From the NCBI GenBank assembly GCA_949051815.1, contig CARQVR010000001.1:1-64000 (forward strand): 64,000 nt of DNA, given 5' to 3'. Shown one piece after another: positions 1 through 9,121 of this stretch. The notes under the pieces were generated by a model. It had not been told where the DNA came from. It ran no database searches and was given only the letters and a program-made list of their open reading frames with translations. This DNA is from an uncultured Lachnospiraceae bacterium. Lineage in GTDB: Bacteria > Bacillota > Clostridia > Lachnospirales > Lachnospiraceae. Each line of letters begins with the position of its first letter. Position 1 is the first letter of the stretch. Both the position numbers and the translations under genes were made by a program.

Positions 1-238
1 CCTGCCAGATGAAAAGTCCTTCAAATAAGCCGCCCCTTCCCGCATATTTGACCGAAAAAAACTGTTCCGTCATACTCATGGCCAGGGTTTTTCCGAAGCG
101 GCGCGGTCTGGTAATCAGGGTAACACTATCCATGTTTTCCCACCATTCCTTGATAAAAGCTGTCTTATCCACATAAAAGCACTTATTTTTTATTATTTCT
201 CCAAAATCCTGAATCCCGATTCCTATTGTTCTCGCCAT
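1..238 (-). CDS. AAA-ATPase-like protein, N-terminal fragment (runs off left edge)
   Basis: Only the first 79 codons are inside the window; the gene reads leftwards from an ATG at 238. The visible protein begins MARTIGIGIQDFGEI and contains FYVDKTAFIKEWW followed by TRPRRFGKTLAMSM, a Walker-A-like P-loop. This is the hallmark start of the AAA-ATPase-like family (PF09820), in which a P-loop domain is followed by a PD-(D/E)XK nuclease-like C-terminal domain (DUF1703). Such genes are common and often multicopy in Lachnospiraceae and Bacteroidetes, and their function is not established. The C-terminal part cannot be judged here. Family call is fairly sure, function unknown. Confidence 0.8.
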   Translation of the reverse strand, partial: MARTIGIGIQDFGEIIKNKCFYVDKTAFIKEWWENMDSVTLITRPRRFGKTLAMSMTEQFFSVKYAGRGGLFEGLFIWQ

Positions 239-364
239 AGCAGCCTCCCAAGTCCCGCATTTATACCCTATTATATTCTTTATACAAAAACACGTCAATC
301 TTTTAATGGATATTCATACTGCCGCTGTTTATAAAAATTTCACACAAACAACATCTTCCCTTCA

Positions 365-393
365 TTGACAACCATTTCCAAAATATTTATCAT
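365..393 (+). promoter_or_regulatory. Sigma-A-type promoter for the membrane protein gene at 507
   Basis: TTGACA at 365-370 and TATCAT at 388-393 are separated by 17 bp, a near-consensus vegetative promoter pointing right. It leaves a leader of about 105 nt before the ATG at 507. The ribosome binding site AAAGGA lies about 7 nt before that ATG. The rest of 239-506 is AT-rich and shows no other gene. Confidence 0.65.
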
Positions 394-506
394 AAAAGCA
401 TACTCTCAGATGCTGCAATCTTCGCAGTCTGCGTTTATTATAACACATGAGGAACTGTTAAGAATGAATTTTTTGATCTTGATCCGCGGAAAGAAAGGAA
501 TACATA

Positions 507-1340
507 ATGTCATCACAAAATTCAGTCATTGAAGAGATCAGAGAACAGCAGAGAAAGGCGTTTGCAACCATGACGCCGAAAGAAAAACTCGCCTATTTCT
601 GGGATTACTATAAAGTACACACCATAGCGGCAGTTATCGTGATTGTCTTTGTCATAAGTTTCATCAACGCCTACCGCTCCAGCAAGCCCACCGCTTTCTA
701 CGCGGTTTTAATAAATGCGGACACCTACGGGGACAACGCCGCTGCCGCCAGTTTCTGGAACGAGGGATTCATGGAATATGCGGGCATAGACACGGAGACT
801 TATCAGGCAAATATTGACACTTCCATCTCCATATCGGCCGACGGCGGGGACCAGTATGAGGTGGCCAGCCGGCAGAAAATGGCAGCCATGATGCACGCCG
901 GAGATATTCACGCCATTGTGGCAGACACGGAAACTTTTGAAGGCTATGCGCGTCTCGATTACTTCTATGACCTGACTGCCGCTTTTACAGCAGAGGAACT
1001 GGCTCCCTACGCCGATCTGCTCTACTACACGGAAGGCGCCGCCTTTGATGCAGATACGGGCGACACGCTCGAAGAAATGGAAGCCGCGCAGGAAGCCGTT
1101 TACAACAGCGTAATCGATCACAGCGATCCCTCCGCCATGGAAAAACCCGTGGCTGTGGGCATCCGTATACCGCAGGCAGGAAACCGGCTGGCCGGTTCCG
1201 GCTACTACGATTACATTGCAGAACGCGATTACACTTTTCAGGGATATCCCTCGGAAATCGTGATCGGGATTCCGGTTTCGGTGGAAAATCCAAAGATCAC
1301 ACTCCAATTTCTGGACTATTTATTCGAGGATAACGCCTGA
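507..1340 (+). CDS. Single-pass membrane protein of unknown function
   Basis: 277 residues. A charged cytoplasmic N-terminus (1-36, containing MTPKEKLAYFWDYYKVH) is followed by one hydrophobic helix at about 37-55, then a roughly 220-residue acidic extracytoplasmic domain rich in Ala, Asp, Glu and Tyr. There is no lipobox and no cleavable signal, so it is probably anchored with its C-terminus outside. The FWDYYKVH pattern before the helix recalls small uncharacterised membrane proteins of Lachnospiraceae; no enzyme motif was recognised. It has its own promoter and RBS, and is convergent with gatB. Confidence 0.75.
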   Translation: MSSQNSVIEEIREQQRKAFATMTPKEKLAYFWDYYKVHTIAAVIVIVFVISFINAYRSSKPTAFYAVLINADTYGDNAAAASFWNEGFMEYAGIDTETYQANIDTSISISADGGDQYEVASRQKMAAMMHAGDIHAIVADTETFEGYARLDYFYDLTAAFTAEELAPYADLLYYTEGAAFDADTGDTLEEMEAAQEAVYNSVIDHSDPSAMEKPVAVGIRIPQAGNRLAGSGYYDYIAERDYTFQGYPSEIVIGIPVSVENPKITLQFLDYLFEDNA

Positions 1341-1389
1341 ACATAAATCAATGTCCTTTTATCATCTGAAATATTCCTGCATAAACATT

Positions 1390-1420
1390 GCGCCAGAAGC
1401 TGATCTATCTGCTCTGGCGC
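1390..1420. terminator. Inverted repeat between convergent genes
   Basis: GCGCCAGA (1390-1397) and TCTGGCGC (1413-1420) form an 8-bp stem with a 15-nt loop between the convergent membrane protein gene and gatB. Neither side carries a proper T-run, so it is at best a weak bidirectional terminator. Confidence 0.4.
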
Positions 1421-1496
1421 GTCCGGTTTGCTGACATATTCTCATTTTACAATATCTGTCATCTTTGTTATGTTTTTCATAAAAACAACATGCATG

Positions 1497-2936
1497 TCAC
1501 TTTTGTAAAAACTCCCGCAACAACCGGTTCACCGCCCCGGGGTCGGCCTTCCCTTTCATTGCCTTCATGGTCTGCCCCACAAGGAAACCGATGGCCTTCT
1601 CCTTGCCGTTCCGATAATCCTCCACGGACCGGGGGTTCGCTGCGATCACTTCCTCTGCAGCTTTCTTCAAGGCGCCCTCGTCGTTGACGGTCTTCAATCC
1701 CTTCTCCTCCACATACTGTTCGGGATCCGTATTTTCCTCAAACATCACCTCGAAGACTTCCTTGGCCACCGAGCTGTTAATCTGCTTCGTCTCTGTAAGG
1801 GCAATCAGTTTCGCCAGATGTTCCGGCGAAAAGCGCAGGTCGGCGGCGTCCACTTCCCGTTCCTTCATCAGGCGCAGGGTTTCTCCCATAATCCAGTTGG
1901 ACACTTTCTTCGGCTGCGCCCCCAGCGCCACGGCCGCCTCGAACAGATCCGCCAGCGGCTTCTCCCCCGTGATGATGTCGATATCATAATCCGGAATGTC
2001 AAATTCTTCGCGGTAACGGGCCATCTTCTCCGTGCGAAACTCCGGCTGTCTTTCCCGGATTTCCTGTAACATTTCTTCACTGACGCGGATCGGCGTCAGA
2101 TCGGGATCGGGGAAATAGCGGTAATCCTGCGCATCCTCCTTGCTCCGCATGGCGTAGGACTCTCCCTTCGCGTCGTCCCATCTTCTGGTCTCCTGCACCA
2201 CGCGCTCCCCCGCCTCAATCAGGTCGATCTGCCGCGCCGTTTCTCCCGCAATGGCTCTTGTAATGGCCTTGAAGCTGTTCAGGTTCTTCATTTCCGTCCT
2301 TGTGCCGAATGTTTCCGCCCCCGCTTCCCTCACGGAAAGGTTCACGTCCGCACGCATGGAGCCCTCCTGCAGCTTACAGTCCGAAGCGCCCAGATACTGT
2401 ATCACCTGACGCAGCTTCTCCATATAGGCGATTACTTCCTCTGCGCTTCGCATGTCCGGCTCCGACACGATCTCAATAAGCGGCACGCCGGAGCGGTTAT
2501 AATCCACCAGACTGCAGTCCTCCCACTCGTCATGGATCAGTTTTCCCGCGTCCTCCTCCATATGGATCTCATGGATCCCCACGATCTTCCTGCCGCCCTG
2601 CTCTGTCTCAATCTCCACACCGCCGTTTTGGCATATGGGCAGATAGAGCTGGGAAATCTGATAGTTCTGCGGATTATCCGGATAAAAATAGTTTTTTCTG
2701 TCAAATTTCGAATAACGCGTGATATCGCAGTTGGTCGCAAGTCCCACCGCTATGGCATATTCCAGAACCTGTCTGTTCAGCACCGGCAGGGAACCCGGCA
2801 TTCCCGTGCAGACGGGACAGGTCTGGGTGTTTGGCGCCGCCCCGAAAGCGGTGGAACACCCGCAGAATATTTTTGTCTTCGTGGCCAGCTCCACATGAAC
2901 CTCCAGGCCGATCACCGTTTCATACTGTTTGCTCAT
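1497..2936 (-). CDS. gatB: Asp-tRNA(Asn)/Glu-tRNA(Gln) amidotransferase subunit B
   Basis: 479 residues, full length for GatB. With GatA and GatC it converts misacylated Glu-tRNA(Gln) and Asp-tRNA(Asn) to Gln-tRNA and Asn-tRNA; GatB holds the kinase/tRNA-binding part. The N-terminus shows the family signature TVIGLEVHVEL and a zinc-type set of cysteines (CGCS, then CPVCTGMPG). The C-terminal YqeY-like helical domain ends near GFLVGQTMKAMKGKADP, as expected. The start overlaps the end of gatA by 17 bp, typical of translational coupling in gatCAB operons. Last gene of the operon. Confidence 0.97.
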   Translation of the reverse strand: MSKQYETVIGLEVHVELATKTKIFCGCSTAFGAAPNTQTCPVCTGMPGSLPVLNRQVLEYAIAVGLATNCDITRYSKFDRKNYFYPDNPQNYQISQLYLPICQNGGVEIETEQGGRKIVGIHEIHMEEDAGKLIHDEWEDCSLVDYNRSGVPLIEIVSEPDMRSAEEVIAYMEKLRQVIQYLGASDCKLQEGSMRADVNLSVREAGAETFGTRTEMKNLNSFKAITRAIAGETARQIDLIEAGERVVQETRRWDDAKGESYAMRSKEDAQDYRYFPDPDLTPIRVSEEMLQEIRERQPEFRTEKMARYREEFDIPDYDIDIITGEKPLADLFEAAVALGAQPKKVSNWIMGETLRLMKEREVDAADLRFSPEHLAKLIALTETKQINSSVAKEVFEVMFEENTDPEQYVEEKGLKTVNDEGALKKAAEEVIAANPRSVEDYRNGKEKAIGFLVGQTMKAMKGKADPGAVNRLLREFLQK

Positions 2937-4374
2937 GCTCTCTCACCTCCTGTTCGTAAGTGTACGCGGCCCGAAGCAGCGTCTTCTCCTGAAAGCAGTC
3001 CCCAATGAGCTGTAAGCCGATGGGAAGCCCTCTGCTGTCCTCGCCGCAGGGAACACTGATGCCAGGCAGTCCCGCCAGATTCACCGCAATGGTGTAAATG
3101 TCGCCCAGATACATCCGTATCGGATCCGCCAGACTTTCCCCCAGCTCCGGCGCGGTAGTGGGCGCAACAGGACCGAGGATCAGGTCATATTTGGCAAAGG
3201 CCGCATCGAAGGCTTTCTTAATCAGCGCCTTCACCTTCAACGCCTTCAGGTAATACGCGTCATAGTAGCCGGAGCTCAGGACAAAGGAGCCAAGCATAAT
3301 GCGGCGTTTTACCTCCTCTCCAAAGCCTTCGGAGCGGGATTTTTTATACATGCCGTGAAGTCCCTCAAAGGCTTCGGTACGGTAGCCGTACCTGATGCCG
3401 TCGAACCGCTCCAGATTGGAGCTGGCCTCCGCCGCCGCGATGGTGTAGTAGGCCGGAATTGCGTATTCCACCAGACTTAAATCGAACCGCTCCACCGACG
3501 CGCCCTTTTTCTCCAGAACTTCCGCTGCCTGCAAGACAGCCGTCCGCACCTCGCCATCAAGTCCCTCTCCCAGATAATCATTGGGAATGCCGATGCGCAG
3601 TCCTTCCACGTCCCGCGTCAGCGCCGTCGTAAAATCCGTGTCCGCTCTGGAAACGGAGGTGGAGTCCTTCGGATCGTGGGAAGCAAGCGTCTCCAGCACC
3701 GCCGCGCAGTCCTCCACATCCTTCGTCAGCGGACCGATCTGATCCAAAGAAGAGCCATAGGCAATCAGCCCGTAGCGGGAAACCGTGCCGTAGGTGGGTT
3801 TCATTCCCACCACCCCGCAGTAGGAGGCAGGCTGTCTGATGGAGCCACCCGTGTCGGAGCCGATGGCATATATACACTCCCCTGCCGCCACCGCCGCCGC
3901 GGAGCCGCCCGAAGAGCCGCCCGGCACATGCGCCGTATTTCTCGGATTCCTCGTCGGCCCGTAGGCGGATGTTTCCGTGGTGGAACCCATGGCAAACTCG
4001 TCCATGTTGGTCTTTCCCAGAATCACCGCCCCCGCCCTTTGCAGATTTTTCACGGCCTCCGCCGTGTAGGCGGGCACAAAGTTATGCAGGATTTTAGAAG
4101 AGCAGGTGGTGAGCAGCCCTTCCGTGCAGATATTGTCCTTCACCGCCACCGGCACGCCCGCTAACGGACCGGAAAACTCCCCTGCTTCGATTTTTTCCTG
4201 CACCGCCTTCGCCTGCGCCAGTGCGCCGTTACGATCCACAGTGACATAACAGTTGTATTTTTTATCTTCTTTTTCAATCTGCGCAAGCACTGCCTCCGCG
4301 GCCTCTACCGCGGTGGTTTCGCCCGCTCTGATTGCCGCAGCGAGTTGTGTTGCAGTCATATTTGCAATGTTCAT
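2920..4374 (-). CDS. gatA: Asp-tRNA(Asn)/Glu-tRNA(Gln) amidotransferase subunit A
   Basis: 484 residues. This is the glutaminase subunit of GatCAB, releasing ammonia from glutamine for transfer to the activated aminoacyl-tRNA. The amidase signature is visible: AVKDNICT supplies the catalytic Lys, followed by GGSSGGSAAAVAAGE and GSDTGGSIRQPASYCG with the Ser-cisSer-Lys triad residues. Length and start (MNIANMTATQLAAAIRAGE) are normal. It lies between gatC (39 bp gap) and gatB (17 bp overlap) and is surely cotranscribed with them. Confidence 0.97.
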   Translation of the reverse strand: MNIANMTATQLAAAIRAGETTAVEAAEAVLAQIEKEDKKYNCYVTVDRNGALAQAKAVQEKIEAGEFSGPLAGVPVAVKDNICTEGLLTTCSSKILHNFVPAYTAEAVKNLQRAGAVILGKTNMDEFAMGSTTETSAYGPTRNPRNTAHVPGGSSGGSAAAVAAGECIYAIGSDTGGSIRQPASYCGVVGMKPTYGTVSRYGLIAYGSSLDQIGPLTKDVEDCAAVLETLASHDPKDSTSVSRADTDFTTALTRDVEGLRIGIPNDYLGEGLDGEVRTAVLQAAEVLEKKGASVERFDLSLVEYAIPAYYTIAAAEASSNLERFDGIRYGYRTEAFEGLHGMYKKSRSEGFGEEVKRRIMLGSFVLSSGYYDAYYLKALKVKALIKKAFDAAFAKYDLILGPVAPTTAPELGESLADPIRMYLGDIYTIAVNLAGLPGISVPCGEDSRGLPIGLQLIGDCFQEKTLLRAAYTYEQEVREHEQTV

Positions 4375-4413
4375 GTCGCACTTTCCCTTTCTGGCTCACA
4401 CCCTGATCATCGT

Positions 4414-4707
4414 TTATTCAAATGTCCGCGGCACCACAAACATCCCGTCCTTCTCCTGCGGCGCGTTGGATAACAGTCGTTCTCTTTCATCGCCGTTAAT
4501 CACCACATCCTCCCGGAACACATTCTCCACCGGAAATACATGGGACACCGGCTCCACGTCCGTGGTGTCGAGTTCCCCCAACTTGTCGATGTAGTCGAGC
4601 ATCCGTCCCATATCCGACTTGGCCTGCTCCTTCTCTTCTGCAGACAATTCCAGTTTTGCGAGAATTCCTACATATTCTATTGTCTCGTCGTTTATCATAT
4701 TTGCCAT
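4414..4707 (-). CDS. gatC: Asp-tRNA(Asn)/Glu-tRNA(Gln) amidotransferase subunit C
   Basis: 97 residues from the ATG at 4707 ([20 protein letters not shown]). This start is chosen because GGAG lies 6 nt upstream and the family begins at this point; the open frame extends to 4803 but the extra residues do not resemble GatC. GatC is the small belt-like subunit that stabilises GatA-GatB. The typical C-terminal VFREDVV and [11 protein letters not shown] segments are present. First gene of gatC-gatA-gatB, about 215 bp after aspS. Confidence 0.94.
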   Translation of the reverse strand: MANMINDETIEYVGILAKLELSAEEKEQAKSDMGRMLDYIDKLGELDTTDVEPVSHVFPVENVFREDVVINGDERERLLSNAPQEKDGMFVVPRTFE

Positions 4708-4747
4708 ATTTTTCTCCATCTCTGCGCATTTTTTGCGCATAACCGGG

Positions 4748-4805
4748 TTTGTGTCAAGCAATGCGCAGACACAAATCCCGCGATTGAAAATTTTAATTTT
4801 CAATC
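4748..4805. promoter_or_regulatory. Two perfect inverted repeats in the aspS-gatC gap
   Basis: TTTGTGTC (4748-4755) pairs with GACACAAA (4768-4775). Immediately next, an 11-bp perfect arm pair at 4782-4792 and 4795-4805 is separated by only 2 nt. Both lie in the 215-bp gap between aspS and gatC, upstream of gatC. A weaker AAGCG/CGCTT hairpin near 4893-4908 may terminate aspS. The role is unknown; a leader structure of gatCAB is possible. No T-run follows on the minus strand. Confidence 0.45.
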
Positions 4806-4921
4806 TTTTCTCCTATCCGCGAGTTCATATTTGGTCTACTGCTCCGTAACGCTTCATACAAAGGAAAATTCATTTCTCAAGGAGCCCCTTTTAAAGCGTC
4901 AGCGCTTAACGAAGTTTTGTC

Positions 4922-6673
4922 CTACGCCCTCACTTTGATATGCACCTCTCTAAGCTGCTGCTCCGTCACATCCCCCGGCGCGCCGCACATCAGATCCTGC
5001 GCGGAACCGCTCATGGGAAAGGCGATTACTTCCCTGATGTTCTCTTCATTCCTTAGCAGCATGATCATGCGGTCAATGCCGGGCGCCATGCCTGCGTGTG
5101 GCGGCGCACCGAACTGGAAGGCATTGTACAGCGCGCCAAACCTGCTCTGCAAGGTCTCCCCGTCATAGCCTGCGATGGCAAAGGCTTTCTCCATGATCTC
5201 CATGTCGTGGTTTCGCACCGCGCCGGAGGAAAGCTCCACGCCGTTGCAGACGATGTCGTACTGATACGCCAGCACTTCCAGCGGATCCATCGTGTCAAGC
5301 GCCTCCAGACCGCCCTGCGGCATGGAAAAAGGATTGTGGGTAAATCCGATCTGCTTTGTCTCCGGATCCCGCTCAAACATAGGGAAATCGTTGATATAGC
5401 AGAACCGGTACGCATTTTTTTCCAGCAAATCCAGCTTCTTTCCCAGCTCCGTGCGAAGCTGGCCCGCATAGAAGGCCGCCCGCTCCTCTCTGTCTGCGAT
5501 AAAGAAAATCGTGTCGCCGGCCGCAAGGTTCGCCAGTCCGCGAAGCTCTCCCTTTTTCTCCCCGGGAATAAACTTGTCAATCGGCCCCTTGTAGCTTAAG
5601 TCCTCCGCCACCTCCAGATAGCCGAGGCCACCCATGCCCATGTCTGTTGCAAACTTAAGCAGTTTTTCATGGAAGCCCTTCGACATCTGCGCTTGTACCC
5701 TGATGGCACGGACCGTCCTGCCCTGAAAGGGCTTGAAGGTACATGTCTGGAAAAAGTCTGTCAGATCTATAATCCGCAGCGGGTTTCTTAAGTCCGGCTT
5801 ATCCGTGCCAAACTCCATCATCGCCTGTCTATAGCTGATAACCGGGTAAGGCGCTTTGGTCACAGCCGCCCCTTCCGGCGCAAACTTCTCAAACACGGCA
5901 GATAATACCTCCTCGCCCACCGCAAACACATCCTCCTGCGTCGCGAAGCTCATCTCGAAATCCAACTGGTAAAATTCACCCGGCGAGCGGTCCGCCCTCG
6001 CGTCCTCGTCCCGGAAACAGGGGGCAATCTGGAAATACTTGTCAAATCCCGACACCATCAAAAGCTGCTTGTACTGCTGGGGCGCCTGCGGCAGGGCGTA
6101 AAACTTACCCTTATATTTTCTCGAAGGCACGATATAATCTCTTGCGCCCTCCGGAGAGGATGCGCAAAGGATCGGCGTCTGGATTTCCAGAAAACCAAGT
6201 TCCGTCATCTTTTCCCGCAGATAAGCAATCACCTGAGAGCGGAAAATAATGTTGTCCTTCACCTTCTGGTTACGCAGATCCAGATAACGGTATTTCAGAC
6301 GCACTTCCTCTCTCGTCTCCTTTGAAGTCATAATCTCGAAGGGAAGCTGTCTGTAAACTCTGCCAAGCACATCCACCTTGCGGGCCTCCAGCTCGATTGT
6401 GCCTGTGGGAATCCGGGGATTATAAGTCTCCTCGTCGCGCTTCTCGATCAGACCCTCAACGGAAACGCACATCTCCCTGGACAGTCCCTCCAAAAGTGAG
6501 CTCTCCCGCATCACTACCTGCAGCACACCGTACATATCCCGCAGATCCACAAAGGAAACGCCGCCGTGATCCCTGATATTCTCGATCCAGCCCGCCACGC
6601 GCAGCTCCCTGCCGATATCGCCCTCGCTGATTTCCCTTAAAGTTACTTCTCTGTACGTGTTTTTGTTTGTCAT
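4922..6673 (-). CDS. aspS: Aspartyl-tRNA synthetase
   Basis: 583 residues from the ATG at 6673 (MTNKNTYREVTLREISEGD), with AAAGGA about 11 nt upstream. The frame stays open to 6832 but that extension lies in the T-box leader and is not AspRS-like. The class II core is clear: an N-terminal OB-fold anticodon domain, motif 2 FRDEDARADRSPGEFYQLD, the bacterial GAD insertion in the middle, and motif 3 GAPPHAGMAPGIDRM near the end. It charges tRNA(Asp). Because GatCAB is encoded next door it may also charge tRNA(Asn), but discrimination cannot be read from the sequence with confidence. Controlled by a T-box leader. Confidence 0.97.
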   Translation of the reverse strand: MTNKNTYREVTLREISEGDIGRELRVAGWIENIRDHGGVSFVDLRDMYGVLQVVMRESSLLEGLSREMCVSVEGLIEKRDEETYNPRIPTGTIELEARKVDVLGRVYRQLPFEIMTSKETREEVRLKYRYLDLRNQKVKDNIIFRSQVIAYLREKMTELGFLEIQTPILCASSPEGARDYIVPSRKYKGKFYALPQAPQQYKQLLMVSGFDKYFQIAPCFRDEDARADRSPGEFYQLDFEMSFATQEDVFAVGEEVLSAVFEKFAPEGAAVTKAPYPVISYRQAMMEFGTDKPDLRNPLRIIDLTDFFQTCTFKPFQGRTVRAIRVQAQMSKGFHEKLLKFATDMGMGGLGYLEVAEDLSYKGPIDKFIPGEKKGELRGLANLAAGDTIFFIADREERAAFYAGQLRTELGKKLDLLEKNAYRFCYINDFPMFERDPETKQIGFTHNPFSMPQGGLEALDTMDPLEVLAYQYDIVCNGVELSSGAVRNHDMEIMEKAFAIAGYDGETLQSRFGALYNAFQFGAPPHAGMAPGIDRMIMLLRNEENIREVIAFPMSGSAQDLMCGAPGDVTEQQLREVHIKVRA

Positions 6674-6739
6674 GGTATCTGTCCTTTCCTTTTTGATGTA
6701 CTCCCGGAATCTCAAATCAGGCACAAAGAAACTCTGCGC

Positions 6740-7150
6740 GTACATTTTGGTGTCCCGAAATAAAAGAAAACCCGGAACACATTTCTGCATCCCGGGACGG
6801 ATATTTTTCATTATCCGCGGTACCACCCGCATTGATAAGCCGTCATCTCCATCAAGATGTGATTCGCCTTACCCACTCAAGCACTTAACGCGTGTCACGT
6901 ACTGCCCTGGTCTTATTTATGACATTCATGTCATTGACATCTGTGTAATTTTAGATTTCTCCTCTATGACACGATGCCGCAAAATTCAGGCAGTCTGCTC
7001 CGGAGTGTTCCCGTCCCTGTCTTTCACAAACAGCGCTCTCAGTCGGTGACGCCGTATTCCTGTCGCTTCCCTCAGGGTGAGTCTCCTTCTCTGCATTTAC
7101 TCTGTAGAAGGCTTTCCCGAAAACGGGAGCCCGCCTCTACTCCTTTGTAT
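6740..7150 (-). promoter_or_regulatory. T-box leader of aspS
   Basis: The T-box core TGGTACCGCGG is present on the minus strand at 6815-6825 within the aspS 5' leader, followed by an intrinsic terminator. Upstream to about 7147 lies roughly 320 nt of structured leader that would contain stem I and the specifier loop. T-boxes sense uncharged tRNA; here tRNA(Asp) with a GAC specifier is expected, but I could not place the specifier codon securely. The first hairpin of the transcript (about 7105-7140) is a strong stem closed by GTAGA/TCTAC. Confidence 0.88.
6761..6796 (-). terminator. Regulated intrinsic terminator of the aspS T-box
   Basis: On the minus strand CCCGGGA (6796-6790) pairs with TCCGGG (6776-6771), followed by TTTTCTTTTA. 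It lies just after the T-box sequence, exactly where the mutually exclusive terminator of a T-box riboswitch should be. Confidence 0.8.
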
Positions 7151-7153
7151 ACA

Positions 7154-7182
7154 TGTATAACATAATTCTTTCCAATGTGCAA
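7154..7182 (-). promoter_or_regulatory. Sigma-A promoter of the aspS T-box transcript
   Basis: On the minus strand TTGCAC (7182-7177) and TATACA (7159-7154) are separated by 17 bp. Transcription would start near 7147, immediately before the first leader hairpin of aspS. Confidence 0.7.
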
Positions 7183-7193
7183 GCACTTTCTTT

Positions 7194-7832
7194 TCACAAA
7201 TATATTTTCGCAGACCGGCCGATCCCCGCCGCATCCATCTGCATAAATCCACCTGTCTCCTCATCATACCCGGCAAAGGAAATCACGCCGTTTTCTTTTC
7301 TAATCCGGTAAATACTGCCCTGCGCGATGCAGGCTGCCCGCCCTGTATAAGGAACCGGTTCCCCGGAAGCTGCCTCTAACAGCGCAAACAAGACCGCCCC
7401 GTGGGCCGTCAGAAGCATCTGCTCCGCATCAGAAAAATCACCTGTTATCTTTTGAAACGCCTTTCCCGCGCGCCTGATCAGTTCCTCTCCGGACTCCATC
7501 CCCAGACAGTCGCTTGCGGGATACCGCTCCTTCATCTCCTCCAGAGACATTCCTTCTCCCTCGCCAAAGCCGCGCTCAATCAGAAGCTCTTCCACGACAA
7601 TCTTCTCTTTCGGATAATCCAGCCTGCCCGCTGCAATCTCCGCGGTTTCGCGCGCTCTTTTCAGAGGACTGGAAACGATGACATCCATCCGCACGCCAAG
7701 CGCGCGCAGCCTGCACACCGTGTCGTCCACCTGCGCTCTTCCTCTCTCGTTCAGCGGAATGTCCGTATGGCCCTGCAAAAGCCGTTTTTTATTCCAGTCC
7801 GTCTCCCCATGCCGCAGCAAATAGATGTCCAT
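7194..7832 (-). CDS. Histidine phosphatase family protein (phosphoglycerate mutase-like)
   Basis: 212 residues. The N-terminal LLRHGETDWNKKRLLQGHTD holds the RHG catalytic motif, with LNERGRAQ and SSPLKRARETAEIAAG following. The second catalytic His is in LTAHGAVLFALLE and the acid residue in ERGFGEGEG. The family includes cofactor-dependent phosphoglycerate mutases and many small-molecule phosphatases (such as cobC, phoE); this length fits a phosphatase rather than glycolytic GpmA. Substrate not determinable. It starts 3 bp after the dapL stop codon, so it is probably cotranscribed with dapL. Confidence 0.9.
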   Translation of the reverse strand: MDIYLLRHGETDWNKKRLLQGHTDIPLNERGRAQVDDTVCRLRALGVRMDVIVSSPLKRARETAEIAAGRLDYPKEKIVVEELLIERGFGEGEGMSLEEMKERYPASDCLGMESGEELIRRAGKAFQKITGDFSDAEQMLLTAHGAVLFALLEAASGEPVPYTGRAACIAQGSIYRIRKENGVISFAGYDEETGGFMQMDAAGIGRSAKIYL

Positions 7833-7835
7833 GTC

Positions 7836-9056
7836 CTACGCCCCCAGCCTCTTAATCCGATCCACCGCTTCCACGGTATTCTCATAACTTCCAAATGCCG
7901 TCAGCCTGAAATATGTCTCGCCGCCCGGCCCAAAGCCCGATCCCGGCGTACCCACCACATTTGCCGTCTCCAGAAGATAGTCAAAGAACGCCCAGCTCGT
8001 CATACCATCCGGCGCTTTCAGCCAGATATAAGGCGCATTGACGCCGCCGGAAACCGAAAAGCCCGCGCCTTTAAGCCCGTCCAGAATATAGGCCGCATTC
8101 TTCATGTAGTAGGCAACCAGCTCCTTCGTCTCTCTTTTGCCGGCCTCGCTGTAGACTGCCTCGCCCGCCCTCTGGATCATGTAGGGCGCGCCGTTGTACT
8201 TCGTGCCATGCCGCCTTGCCCAAAGTCCGTGAATCGCCACATCCCCGGCTTTCAGTTCCCTGGGAACCACGGTAAAGCCCAGACGCACGCCGGTAAAACC
8301 TGCGTTTTTGGAGAAGGAACGCAGTTCGATAGCGCAGGTTTTCGCCCCCTCGCACTCATAAATACTATGGGGCACGTCAGCCTCGGAAATGTACGCCTCA
8401 TAGGCCGCGTCATAGATGATGACAGAACCGTTTTTGTTGGCATAATCCACCCACTCCTGCAGTTGTGCCCTCGTGATGGTGGAACCTGTCGGATTGTTCG
8501 GGAAGCACAGGTAAATCAGATCCGGCACCGTCTTTGGCAGTTCCGGCGCAAAGCCGTTCTCCGCCGTGCAAGGCATGTAGATCACATCGCTCCAGTTCCC
8601 TGTGCTCTCATCATAGGAGCCTGTCCTGCCCGCCATCACGTTGGTGTCCACATACACCGGATAGACGGGATCACAGACCGCAATCTTATTGTCTGTGGCA
8701 AAAATCTCCTGTATGTTGCCGGAATCGCACTTCGCCCCGTCGGAGACGAAAATCTCATCCGCCTCAATCTGACAGCCTCTGGCTTTATAATCATTCTCCG
8801 CAATCGCATTTCTCAAAAATTCGTAGCCCAAGTCCGGCGCGTAGCCGCGAAACGTCTTCTCGTCCGCCATCTCATCCACAGCCCCGTGAAGCGCGCTGAT
8901 CACCGCCGGCGTAAGCGGCCTTGTCACATCGCCGATTCCCAGCCTGATAATCTTCTTGTCCGGATGAGCCGCCGTGTAAGCGTTCACCTTTTTCCCGATG
9001 GTGGAGAACAGATAGCTTCCGGGTAATTTCAGATAATTGTCATTTACTTTTACCAT
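7836..9056 (-). CDS. dapL: LL-diaminopimelate aminotransferase
   Basis: 406 residues. It converts tetrahydrodipicolinate directly to LL-diaminopimelate using glutamate and PLP, the one-step route for lysine and peptidoglycan precursors common in Clostridia. The start [33 protein letters not shown], and the PLP-lysine context [15 protein letters not shown] match DapL well. AAGGAAGG lies shortly upstream of the ATG. dapF is encoded just upstream on the same strand, so the two successive enzymes of the pathway sit together. Confidence 0.95.
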   Translation of the reverse strand: MVKVNDNYLKLPGSYLFSTIGKKVNAYTAAHPDKKIIRLGIGDVTRPLTPAVISALHGAVDEMADEKTFRGYAPDLGYEFLRNAIAENDYKARGCQIEADEIFVSDGAKCDSGNIQEIFATDNKIAVCDPVYPVYVDTNVMAGRTGSYDESTGNWSDVIYMPCTAENGFAPELPKTVPDLIYLCFPNNPTGSTITRAQLQEWVDYANKNGSVIIYDAAYEAYISEADVPHSIYECEGAKTCAIELRSFSKNAGFTGVRLGFTVVPRELKAGDVAIHGLWARRHGTKYNGAPYMIQRAGEAVYSEAGKRETKELVAYYMKNAAYILDGLKGAGFSVSGGVNAPYIWLKAPDGMTSWAFFDYLLETANVVGTPGSGFGPGGETYFRLTAFGSYENTVEAVDRIKRLGA

Positions 9057-9121
9057 ACTTGTCAGATCCTTCCTTTTGCTGTTATACAGACGCCCTTTTT
9101 CCTCGCGGGCCGCCCTTTTCT

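Noticed and set aside
4782..4805. Terminator of aspS
   Set aside because: It is 117 bp beyond the stop codon and lacks a T-run on the minus strand.
6674..6832. Open extension of the aspS frame upstream of 6673
   Set aside because: It lies in the T-box terminator and antiterminator and is not AspRS-like; the ATG at 6673 has an RBS.
7401..9026. Long plus-strand open frame opposite dapL
   Set aside because: Shadow of the minus-strand genes: no RBS, Arg/His-rich composition, and it spans two real genes.
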